DNA of 13,565 nt from an uncultured Rickettsiales bacterium (GTDB lineage: Bacteria; Pseudomonadota; Alphaproteobacteria; UBA8366). The stretch spans positions 1-13,565 of the forward strand of contig CAJWTF010000103.1 of the NCBI GenBank assembly GCA_913046825.1, written 5' to 3'. Of the stretch, positions 6,494 through 12,509 are shown piece after piece (position 1 is the first letter of the stretch; each line of letters starts with the position of its first letter). The notes beneath the pieces were generated by a model that saw nothing but the letters and a program-made list of their open reading frames with translations, did no database searches and had not been told where the DNA came from. The position numbers were made by a program, and so were the translations under genes.

Positions 6494-8947
6494 GTGACCA
6501 TATCCCAATTGCAGAACACTAATCGTCTCAATGCGGACGCGGCGCATTCTTTGTCCGAGCGGACCGACCTCGCCGATATGATGGCGCAAGCGTCAGGATT
6601 GCGCGACCAGCATTTCGGCCGGACGATCACATATTCCCGGAAGGTATTCATTCCACTTACGAAACTGTGCCGGGATGTCTGCCATTATTGCACCTTCGCA
6701 CAACCACCGCGTAATCTGGAAGAGGCGTTTCTCTCGCCAGAACAGGTATTGGCCATCGCACGCGAAGGGTCTGCCGCCGGATGCAAGGAAGCACTATTTA
6801 CCCTCGGCGATAAGCCAGAATTGCGCTATCAGGCTGCCCGCGATGCCTTGGCCGAACTCGGCCACGAGACGACGATATCCTACCTCCGCGAAATGGCTCT
6901 ACTGGTCTTTGAGGAGACCGGCCTACTTCCCCATCTCAATCCAGGTGTCTTGAACGCTGAGGATTTCGCCGCCCTGCGGGAAGTTTCCGCCAGCATGGGC
7001 ATGATGCTAGAGAGCGCGTCGGCGCGCCTTCTAGAAAAGGGACACTGCCATCACGGGTCACCCGACAAAGCGCCGGAAGTTCGGATCGCTTCGATGGCGG
7101 AGGCCGGCCGGCAAAAGGCCCCCTTCACCAGCGGCATCTTGATCGGCATCGGCGAGACGCGGTTAGAGCGGATCGAGGCCTTATTGGCGCTCCGCGACCT
7201 AAACGATGAGTTCGGTCATATCCAGGAAATCATTATCCAGAATTTCCGCGCGAAACCGGACACCTTGATGTTCGATGCCCCGGAACCCTCGCTCGAAGAT
7301 TTGCAGTGGACCATCGCGGCGGCGCGGCTTTTGTTCGGCCCCGCGATGTCGATCCAAGCACCACCAAATTTGAGCGGTGAAAACGCCGCTGATCTCATCC
7401 CAGCCGGTATCAACGACTGGGGCGGCGTCTCGCCGGTGACACCAGATCACGTCAACCCGGAAGCCCCCTGGCCGCATCTCGCGACGCTGGCTCAGGCGAC
7501 CGCTCGGCAAGGCAAAATCCTCACCGAGCGTTTGGCCGTTTATCCCGAGTACATCTTTGACGGGGAAACATGGTTGGATCCGGCTTTCCGGACAAATGTA
7601 TTGCGCCGCGTTGATGCGGACGGATTGGCTCGCACCGACGGTTGGTCGCCAGGGATGGGAGACGGCAACCCGTTACCAGTCCCAATACTCCTGCCGGAAC
7701 TGACAAAAAGTCACGAGCTCGAAGCTATCCTAAAGCGCGCCTCCGACGGCGACGACCTTTCCGAAGGCGAAATCGTCCGCTTGTTCGCAGCGCGCGCAGG
7801 CGAGGTTGACGCTGTCACCGAAACCGCAGACACCCTGCGTCGCCAGATTAACGGTGATACCGTCAGCTACGTGGTCAACCGGAACATCAATTACACGAAC
7901 GTCTGCTATTTCGGCTGCAAGTTCTGCGCTTTCTCCAAGGGAAAGACGCACGAAGCATTGCGCGGCAAACCATACGATCTGGCCATGGATGAGATTATCC
8001 GCCGCGCCAGGGAAGCATGGGACCGGGGTGCCACCGAAGTGTGCCTACAAGGCGGCATTCACCCCGACTACACGGGTCAGACCTATATCGAGATATTGCG
8101 CGCGCTAAAAACTGCGCTGCCCGGTCTTCACGTCCACGCCTTCACGCCATTGGAAGTCTTCCAGGGGGCAAAGACGCTTGGCCTGCCGCTCGATACGTAT
8201 CTCGGCATGCTGCGTGATGAAGGGCTCGGCACCCTGCCCGGCACGGCGGCGGAAATCCTCGATGACGAAGTCCGGGCGACGCTGTGTCCCGACAAGATCA
8301 ATACCGACCAATGGCTGGAAGTGATGGAAACTGCGCACGGCCTCGGACTTCGCAGTACCGCGACCATCATGTTCGGCCATATGGAACGACCGGTGAATTG
8401 GGCGCGCCATCTCTTGCGCTTGCGGAATTTGCAAAAACGCACCGGCGGATTCAGTGAACTGGTCCCCCTGCCCTTCGTCCACATGGAAGCGCCGATCTAT
8501 CTAAAAGGCATGGCACGGCGCGGCCCAACCTGGCGGGAATCGTTTCTGATGCATGCGGTTTCACGGATCGCGCTTCATCCGCATTTCACCAATATTCAAG
8601 CCTCCTGGGTTAAGCTTGGTGCCGAGGGTATAGCCGCATCGCTTTCCGCCGGATGTAACGATGTCGGCGGCACCTTGATGAACGAAACCATTACCCGTTC
8701 GGCAGGTGCCGCGCACGGCCAGGAGATGCCGCCGGAAGAACTGGAAGCAGTTATCAAAGCTTCGAACCGTACACCACGCCAGCGGACGACGCTTTACGGC
8801 GATGCGCCGGAAGAACGCCGCACGCAGTCCTTCAACGCGCCTGCGGTGGAGCCAATCATAGAGACGCCGCTTCGTCGGAACGGCCGGAACGAAGGCCGCG
8901 ATACGCTGGTGCGACCCGGTCTCGACGTGCCGAGCGCCGCCGAATAA
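6494..8947 (+). CDS. fbiC: FO synthase, fused CofG-CofH (FbiC)
   Basis: An 817-residue double radical-SAM enzyme that builds the deazaflavin FO from tyrosine and 5-amino-6-ribitylaminouracil. The N-terminal CofG-like half has the cluster motif C59-x3-C63-x2-C66 within TYSRKVFIPLTKLC and following residues, and GIGET near 217. The C-terminal CofH-like half has VNRNINYTNVCYFGCKFCAF with C471-x3-C475-x2-C478, then LQGGIHPDYTG near 517. Each half can hold one 4Fe-4S cluster and SAM. The one-chain arrangement is as in actinobacterial FbiC; archaea usually have two proteins. Length is slightly under the roughly 850 residues I recall for actinobacteria. The GTG at 6494 has a GAAGAG-like site (6484-6489) close by and is 26 bases after cofC. 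The first ~40 residues are poorly conserved, so the start is less sure. Confidence 0.95.
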   Translation: MTISQLQNTNRLNADAAHSLSERTDLADMMAQASGLRDQHFGRTITYSRKVFIPLTKLCRDVCHYCTFAQPPRNLEEAFLSPEQVLAIAREGSAAGCKEALFTLGDKPELRYQAARDALAELGHETTISYLREMALLVFEETGLLPHLNPGVLNAEDFAALREVSASMGMMLESASARLLEKGHCHHGSPDKAPEVRIASMAEAGRQKAPFTSGILIGIGETRLERIEALLALRDLNDEFGHIQEIIIQNFRAKPDTLMFDAPEPSLEDLQWTIAAARLLFGPAMSIQAPPNLSGENAADLIPAGINDWGGVSPVTPDHVNPEAPWPHLATLAQATARQGKILTERLAVYPEYIFDGETWLDPAFRTNVLRRVDADGLARTDGWSPGMGDGNPLPVPILLPELTKSHELEAILKRASDGDDLSEGEIVRLFAARAGEVDAVTETADTLRRQINGDTVSYVVNRNINYTNVCYFGCKFCAFSKGKTHEALRGKPYDLAMDEIIRRAREAWDRGATEVCLQGGIHPDYTGQTYIEILRALKTALPGLHVHAFTPLEVFQGAKTLGLPLDTYLGMLRDEGLGTLPGTAAEILDDEVRATLCPDKINTDQWLEVMETAHGLGLRSTATIMFGHMERPVNWARHLLRLRNLQKRTGGFSELVPLPFVHMEAPIYLKGMARRGPTWRESFLMHAVSRIALHPHFTNIQASWVKLGAEGIAASLSAGCNDVGGTLMNETITRSAGAAHGQEMPPEELEAVIKASNRTPRQRTTLYGDAPEERRTQSFNAPAVEPIIETPLRRNGRNEGRDTLVRPGLDVPSAAE

Positions 8948-8984
8948 GATACATCCGTTGGCACGCTGGCCGACGCCCGACATT

Positions 8985-8988
8985 GGAG
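8985..8988 (+). promoter_or_regulatory. Shine-Dalgarno site deciding the start of the second LLM gene
   Basis: GGAG, 6 bases before the ATG at 8995. It argues for this ATG over an in-frame TTG at 8983, which would put the Shine-Dalgarno site inside the coding region. Confidence 0.65.
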
Positions 8989-8994
8989 ATTGTC

Positions 8995-9939
8995 ATGACA
9001 GTAGGTATCGGACTCGGACTCTCTAATTACACATTCTCATCCGCTGAAGGCTATTGGGACTGGGTGCATATGTGCGACGACGAGGGTGTCGACTCCATCT
9101 GGCAAACGGATCGATTGGTCTCTCGCGAACCTTTCCTCGAATGCATGACCTCAATGGCCGCTTTGGCGGGAGCGACCAAGAAGATAAAATTCGGCATGAA
9201 CGTCGCGTCGCTGGGAATTCGCGATCCGCTGATTACCGCAAAGGAATGCGCAACAATCGATTATCTCTCCAACGGTCGTCTGTTGCCCGCCTTTGGCCTG
9301 GGCAGTAATCGGTCGCGTGACTGGATCGCCAGTGGCCGCGACACCAAGGCCAGAGGCCAACGCATGAACGAAGCCTTGGAGATAATGACGAGGTTGTGGT
9401 CGGAAGAGAAAGTCACGTTTGAGGGCAAGCATTTCCAATATACAGAGGCAACAATTTCGCCGCGCCCCAAGCAGACACCCCTACCTTGCTGGATAGGCGG
9501 CAGTGCGCGTGCCGCCATCGAACGGACCGTCGACTACGGCACCGGTTGGCAGGCTTCCTTTCAGACACCTGAGGAAGCCGGCAAAGTTGTCGCCGACATC
9601 CTGCAATATGCCAAAGAGCAGGGAAAACATATGGACCCTGATCACATGGGTATGGGGTTTGGTGTTCATTTCGGTTCTTGGGACGATCCCATCGTGCAGG
9701 AGACCGCCGCCGCTTTCGAGAAGCGAACAGGCCGCGACCCGAAGACCGGTATGGCCGTTGGCGACGCGGAAGATATCCTGGAAATGATCTGGAGTTACGT
9801 GCCACACGGCATCTCGAAATTCATTCTTCGCCCGATGGGCGAGGGTGACGAAGGGATGATGGGCCAATCGCGCCGCCTCATCGACGAGGTATTGCCACAC
9901 GCAAAGATATTCACCGAACGGCGGAAAATGGCGAGCTAA
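8995..9939 (+). CDS. LLM-class flavin/F420-dependent oxidoreductase
   Basis: A 314-residue luciferase-like TIM-barrel enzyme. Features are GIGLGLSNYTF (4-14), DSIWQTDRLVSREPF (33-47), KIKFGMNV then LGIRDPLITAKECATIDYLS (73-92), SNGRLLPAFGLGS (92-104), RGQRMNEALEIMTRLW (about 120-135) and PCWIGGSA (about 164-171). These are usual in bacterial LLM monooxygenases and F420-dependent reductases. The cofactor is not decided by motif, but being last in the F420 biosynthesis operon, 47 bases after fbiC, points to F420. It is only distantly like the other LLM protein at 2209-3255. Start is the ATG at 8995 with GGAG 6 bases before. The substrate is unknown; an alternative is an FMNH2-dependent monooxygenase. 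Confidence 0.88.
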   Translation: MTVGIGLGLSNYTFSSAEGYWDWVHMCDDEGVDSIWQTDRLVSREPFLECMTSMAALAGATKKIKFGMNVASLGIRDPLITAKECATIDYLSNGRLLPAFGLGSNRSRDWIASGRDTKARGQRMNEALEIMTRLWSEEKVTFEGKHFQYTEATISPRPKQTPLPCWIGGSARAAIERTVDYGTGWQASFQTPEEAGKVVADILQYAKEQGKHMDPDHMGMGFGVHFGSWDDPIVQETAAAFEKRTGRDPKTGMAVGDAEDILEMIWSYVPHGISKFILRPMGEGDEGMMGQSRRLIDEVLPHAKIFTERRKMAS

Positions 9940-9979
9940 TCTAACTAAATCGATGACACTGTTCGCCTCTTTCCTAGCC

Positions 9980-10051
9980 GTCATTCCCGCGCAGCTGGCA
10001 ACCCAGAATGATATTGCAAAGACGCTGGATTCCCGCCTTCGCGGGAATGAC
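9980..10051. repeat. REP-like inverted repeat (GTCATTCCCGCG type)
   Basis: GTCATTCCCGCG at 9980-9991 is repeated in inverse orientation as CGCGGGAATGAC at 10040-10051. Inside the right arm a second hairpin, TCCCGCCTTCGCGGGA, spans 10031-10046, next to CTGGAT. This GTCATTCCCGCG..CTGGATTCCCGCCTTCGCGGGAATGAC pattern is a widespread proteobacterial intergenic repeat. In the minus-strand translation it gives the well-known spurious peptide FPRRRESS, which marks such repeats. It follows the F420 operon by 40 bases and may act as 3' boundary or transcript stabiliser, and it sits only 27 bases before the NUDIX gene. Confidence 0.8.
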
Positions 10052-10078
10052 AGTGGTGCTCGTATATGACGTAAGTGA

Positions 10079-10507
10079 ATGCACAGTAAACGCAAACACA
10101 CCCCTCAGTCGGCGGTCATCCCCTATCGGCGTCGACGCAAGAACTTTGAGGTTTTGCTGGTCACCTCATTAGGTTCGGGCCGATGGGTTTTTCCAAAAGG
10201 CCATATCGAAGGGGACCTTTCTGCCCGGCAAGCCGCGGAAAAGGAAGCTTTCGAGGAAGCCGGAGTGGGCGGCCGGCTCTCACCGAACCGAATCGGATAT
10301 TATTGCTATCGCAAGAAAAACGAAAAAAACACCCGGACATACCAGGTGGAAGTATTCGCAATGAATGTGACCGATGTCCTCGAATCATGGCCGGAGGAAC
10401 ACACGCGACAGCGCGAATGGATGTCGCCCGAGAATGCCGCCGACGCCATAGCGGAAGATGATCTAAGGATCCTCATCCGGCACTTCTTCGACGGGCTTAA
10501 TAAATAA
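10079..10507 (+). CDS. NUDIX hydrolase, DIPP-like subgroup
   Basis: A 142-residue NUDIX protein that probably cleaves a nucleoside diphosphate-linked or polyphosphate substrate. The box lies at 41-63 in GHIEGDLSARQAAEKEAF and following EEAGV. The metal-binding glutamates Glu56, Glu59 and Glu60 and Gly62 are kept, but the earlier conserved Glu is Leu47 and the Arg is Lys55. The preceding RWVFPKGH is typical of small bacterial enzymes resembling diphosphoinositol-polyphosphate/diadenosine-polyphosphate hydrolases. The N-terminus is basic (KRKH, RRRRK). The start is fixed at 10079 because an in-frame TGA directly precedes it at 10076-10078; there is no clear Shine-Dalgarno site. It follows the F420 operon on the same strand across a REP-like hairpin and converges with the TRIC remnant. 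Confidence 0.88.
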   Translation: MHSKRKHTPQSAVIPYRRRRKNFEVLLVTSLGSGRWVFPKGHIEGDLSARQAAEKEAFEEAGVGGRLSPNRIGYYCYRKKNEKNTRTYQVEVFAMNVTDVLESWPEEHTRQREWMSPENAADAIAEDDLRILIRHFFDGLNK

Positions 10508-10521
10508 TCATACGGGCTTAA
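10491..10521. repeat. 10-bp direct repeat across the ends of the NUDIX gene and TRIC remnant
   Basis: ACGGGCTTAA occurs at 10491-10500 and 10512-10521. The first copy encodes the last residues of the NUDIX protein; the second carries the stop of the convergent TRIC fragment. It could mark a small duplication made during the rearrangement that left the half-gene, or be chance. Confidence 0.4.
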
Positions 10522-10859
10522 CCCTCGTTGTCTTTCGAGAGAACACCGAGCTCCTCAAGCTCCTCTTGGGTGCGGCCGGGCTGGCTCTTATAGGTCGGCA
10601 GTGACCAGCCGAACTGCAGCGCAAACCCGCGCACTGCAAAGCAACAGATGAATTCGCGCGCCCCAGCAGTCCGAATATCCAGGCCAAATCCCGCAACCAT
10701 GGCGACGAAGACGACGGAAACTGCTAGTGCTACCGTCACGTAGACCTCCCACCGCAAGAGTAGCGGGACTTCGCCGCTAACCACATCGCGGATGATCCCG
10801 CCGAAGGCCGAAGATATGACCCCCATGACCACCGCAACGACCGGAACGTCGGAATTAGT
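10518..10859 (-). pseudogene. C-terminal half of a UPF0126/TRIC-type membrane protein
   Basis: The minus-strand frame from about 10859 to the TAA at 10520-10518 reads SDVPVVAVVMGVISSAFGGI, then IRDVVSGEVPLLLRWEVYV, two hydrophobic segments, and RGFALQFGWSLPTY with a charged tail. This matches the second of the two repeats in UPF0126 (YicG/YadS-like, bacterial TRIC cation channel or glycine transporter) proteins: GGIIRDVxxxxxPxxLRxExY and the final WxLPTY. Full members have about 200 residues and two repeats; the first repeat is absent. Upstream, the same frame runs antisense-like through the dehydrogenase gene and gives unrelated basic sequence. The homology begins right at that gene's stop (10857-10855). 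No Shine-Dalgarno site or convincing start is seen; Met at about 10826 would be the first. Most likely a dead remnant from a recombination event. Confidence 0.75.
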
Positions 10860-11730
10860 CACGCAGTTTCGCATCCACCTCTGGATCAAGCAGCTCGCTG
10901 ACAAACCTGTCCCCGATACCCGCATCGTTAATGCGTTTGAGCGACTGCTCCACCCCATCAACGAGTACCGATTTCCGACCGAGACTCTCCGCGAACGTGG
11001 CAAAGTAACGGATATCCTTCCAGGAATTCGCGAGTGAAAATTCATGCCCCCTAAAATCTCCGTCGATGGCTGGCGTGACCATCTTCTCGAAAGTGCCCGA
11101 CTTCGCCGCACCACCCGACATGGCTTGGTGTAGCTTCTTCCAATCGACCCCGGCTTGGCGCGCCACGCTATAACACAACGCCAGTAATTGACCGGTGGAT
11201 TGGGTGACAAAATTATTCATCAGTTTCGCCGTATGCCCCATGCCAGTCGGCCCGAAATGGATCACCGTCGTGCTATAAGACGCGATCAACGGCTCCACCT
11301 CGTGAAATACATCATCCGAAGCACCAACGAGGCTTGTCAATTTGCCGAGTTCCGCCGCCGCCGGATTGGCGGTAATGGGCGCATCTACAAAGGCGACACC
11401 CAATTCGCGCAGCTCCTCGAAAAGGCGCTGGGTTGAGACCGGATTGGACGTCGTCGCGTCAACGATGCATTGCCCGGCGCGCAAATGAGGTTTTAGGTCG
11501 CCTATCACGCTCTCCACCACATCGGAATCGCTGAGACACAGGAATATAACATCGCCCGAATGCGCCAAGGCTTCGTAGCTTTCTACTTCGCTGGCGCCTT
11601 TGGCGACCAAATCCTCAATCGGTGCGCGGTTGCGATGACCAATAACCTTAAGATCATGCCCCTTGGCCATCAAATTGGCAGCCATGCCGTGCCCCATAAG
11701 ACCGACCCCAACAAATCCGACATTCGTCAT
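10855..11730 (-). CDS. NAD(P)-dependent beta-hydroxyacid dehydrogenase (3-hydroxyisobutyrate dehydrogenase-like)
   Basis: A 291-residue member of the 3-hydroxyisobutyrate/tartronate semialdehyde reductase family. The Rossmann motif GFVGVGLMGHGMAANL is at 5-20, the substrate-binding segment FVDAPITANPAAA at 114-126, the catalytic Lys169 lies in GHTAKLMNN, and Lys238 in NSWKDIRYF. In the usual DAPVSGG motif the SGG is replaced by TAN, which should alter how the substrate carboxylate is held, so the true substrate may not be 3-hydroxyisobutyrate. Length is normal. The ATG at 11730 has GAAAGGA 8 bases before it on the minus strand. Its stop abuts the TRIC half-gene. A full-length C-terminal domain suggests this gene itself is intact. 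Confidence 0.9.
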   Translation of the reverse strand: MTNVGFVGVGLMGHGMAANLMAKGHDLKVIGHRNRAPIEDLVAKGASEVESYEALAHSGDVIFLCLSDSDVVESVIGDLKPHLRAGQCIVDATTSNPVSTQRLFEELRELGVAFVDAPITANPAAAELGKLTSLVGASDDVFHEVEPLIASYSTTVIHFGPTGMGHTAKLMNNFVTQSTGQLLALCYSVARQAGVDWKKLHQAMSGGAAKSGTFEKMVTPAIDGDFRGHEFSLANSWKDIRYFATFAESLGRKSVLVDGVEQSLKRINDAGIGDRFVSELLDPEVDAKLRD

Positions 11731-12064
11731 GTAAGAATCCTTTCTTCAATTTGATATTGATGGCGCTTTCATGCCAGATTGACATGAATACGGTGCTTAA
11801 ATTGTGCCGGGTCGACCACTTTTGCTCCAAAAATTGGAATTTAACGAAAGGGTATCGTTCCAGCTGAAACATCAAGTTTACGTCAAACAAACCGGAAATG
11901 AATTTCCCAATGCTGATTTTCAGCCACCCGTTACAATATAAATTTTAGACTTTCAGTTAAACCGCTTCGTTGTCTAGGGTCGGCATTAGCGGTCCTTTTA
12001 GGTTATTGTTATTTAATCGGTTACATTCCAACGTTGAAGTTATTGACCTGACAGGCGCGCGTAT
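11731..12064. other. AT-rich intergenic region, no gene seen
   Basis: Between the dehydrogenase start and the CpaB-like fragment. AT content is higher than in neighbouring genes and all frames are broken by stops. It must contain the minus-strand dehydrogenase promoter, but I find no convincing -35/-10 pair. A small inverted repeat CATG-N9-CATG lies near 11772-11788, upstream of that gene. I see no RNA gene or terminator. Confidence 0.4.
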
Positions 12065-12238
12065 TTGCGTCTCGCGATGATAGCATTCATCTTCCTGGCA
12101 TTATTTGCCGCCGGCGGCACGGCATTTATAGTCAAGAATCATCTGGCGTCTCAAGAAGAGGCGATGGCGAAACGTCCCATGGTGAAGGTCGGGGAACCTG
12201 AATTTTTCGTCCTTGCCGCGGGTGAACATATCCTGTGA
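12065..12238 (+). pseudogene. Probable N-terminal fragment of a Flp pilus assembly protein CpaB/RcpC
   Basis: A short plus-strand frame starts at TTG 12065 (AGG about 9 bases upstream) or ATG 12077 and stops at TGA 12236-12238, giving 57 or 53 residues. It begins MRLAMIAFIFLALFAAGGTA, a signal-anchor-like hydrophobic helix, then FIVKNHLASQEEAMAKRP and a stretch ending FFVLAAGEHIL. CpaB proteins begin with such a membrane helix, a polar linker with a Q/A-rich part, then a V-V-A-A-x-D-I/L-P-x-G SAF-domain start; here the chain stops at the equivalent of that point. Nothing downstream continues it. Full CpaB is about 250-300 residues, so this would be an N-terminal remnant. Alternatively it is a genuine small membrane protein. 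The family call is from pattern memory only. Confidence 0.45.
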
Positions 12239-12242
12239 ATAT

Positions 12243-12318
12243 CGGTTTAAAAACCGTCCAGTATGTTGGCGTAAAACGCCACCAGTAGTGTGATAATATG
12301 ACCAGGGCCCTGGTCATA
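12243..12318. repeat. Cluster of three inverted repeats including a perfect 22-bp palindrome
   Basis: Three consecutive hairpin-capable sequences follow the CpaB-like stop: CGGTTT-AA-AAACCG (12243-12256), TGGCGT-AAA-ACGCCA (12267-12281), and a perfect 22-bp palindrome (12297-12318) made of TATGACCAGGG and its reverse complement. No run of T directly follows the last one, though a TTTTT occurs at about 12331-12335. They could be protein binding sites, RNA stem-loops or terminator-like elements. They lie about 190 bases before the crotonase gene. Confidence 0.6.
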
Positions 12319-12412
12319 CCTTGCAGTGATTTTTGGGGTCGGCGTTTGCGTTTAGACCGGCTCTGAGCCAAGGCGGCAGGATAATTCCCACCGCTACTGT
12401 GGTCGATGTTTG

Positions 12413-12433
12413 CACCGGTAATTACACCGGTAA
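12413..12433. repeat. Short direct repeat CACCGGTAA, 12-bp period
   Basis: CACCGGTAA occurs at 12413-12421 and 12425-12433, and each copy contains the palindrome ACCGGT. The near-identical 12-bp units lie about 80 bases before the crotonase start, so they could be tandem regulator sites. They could also be chance or part of a decayed reading frame. Confidence 0.35.
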
Positions 12434-12509
12434 AATACCCGATGCCAACACTGAAATTCGCTCTATTTCTATCGCATAATTCGTAACTTAACGACCGGAT
12501 ATATTTCCC

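Noticed and set aside
9481..10101. A 206-residue minus-strand open frame across the second LLM gene and REP element
   Set aside because: It contains the FPRRRESS peptide that marks translated REP-type repeats, and most of it is antisense to a well-supported LLM gene.
10860..11210. N-terminal part of the 230-residue frame leading into the TRIC fragment
   Set aside because: It overlaps the 3' part of the dehydrogenase gene on the same strand in another frame and gives basic, unfamily-like sequence with no UPF0126 first repeat. Only the part below about 10859 is homologous.
12320..12478. An open plus-strand frame ending VDVCTGNYTGKIPDAN...ISIA just before the crotonase gene
   Set aside because: It has no start codon with a Shine-Dalgarno site and matches no family I recognise. 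It could be a decayed gene tail, but I cannot support it.
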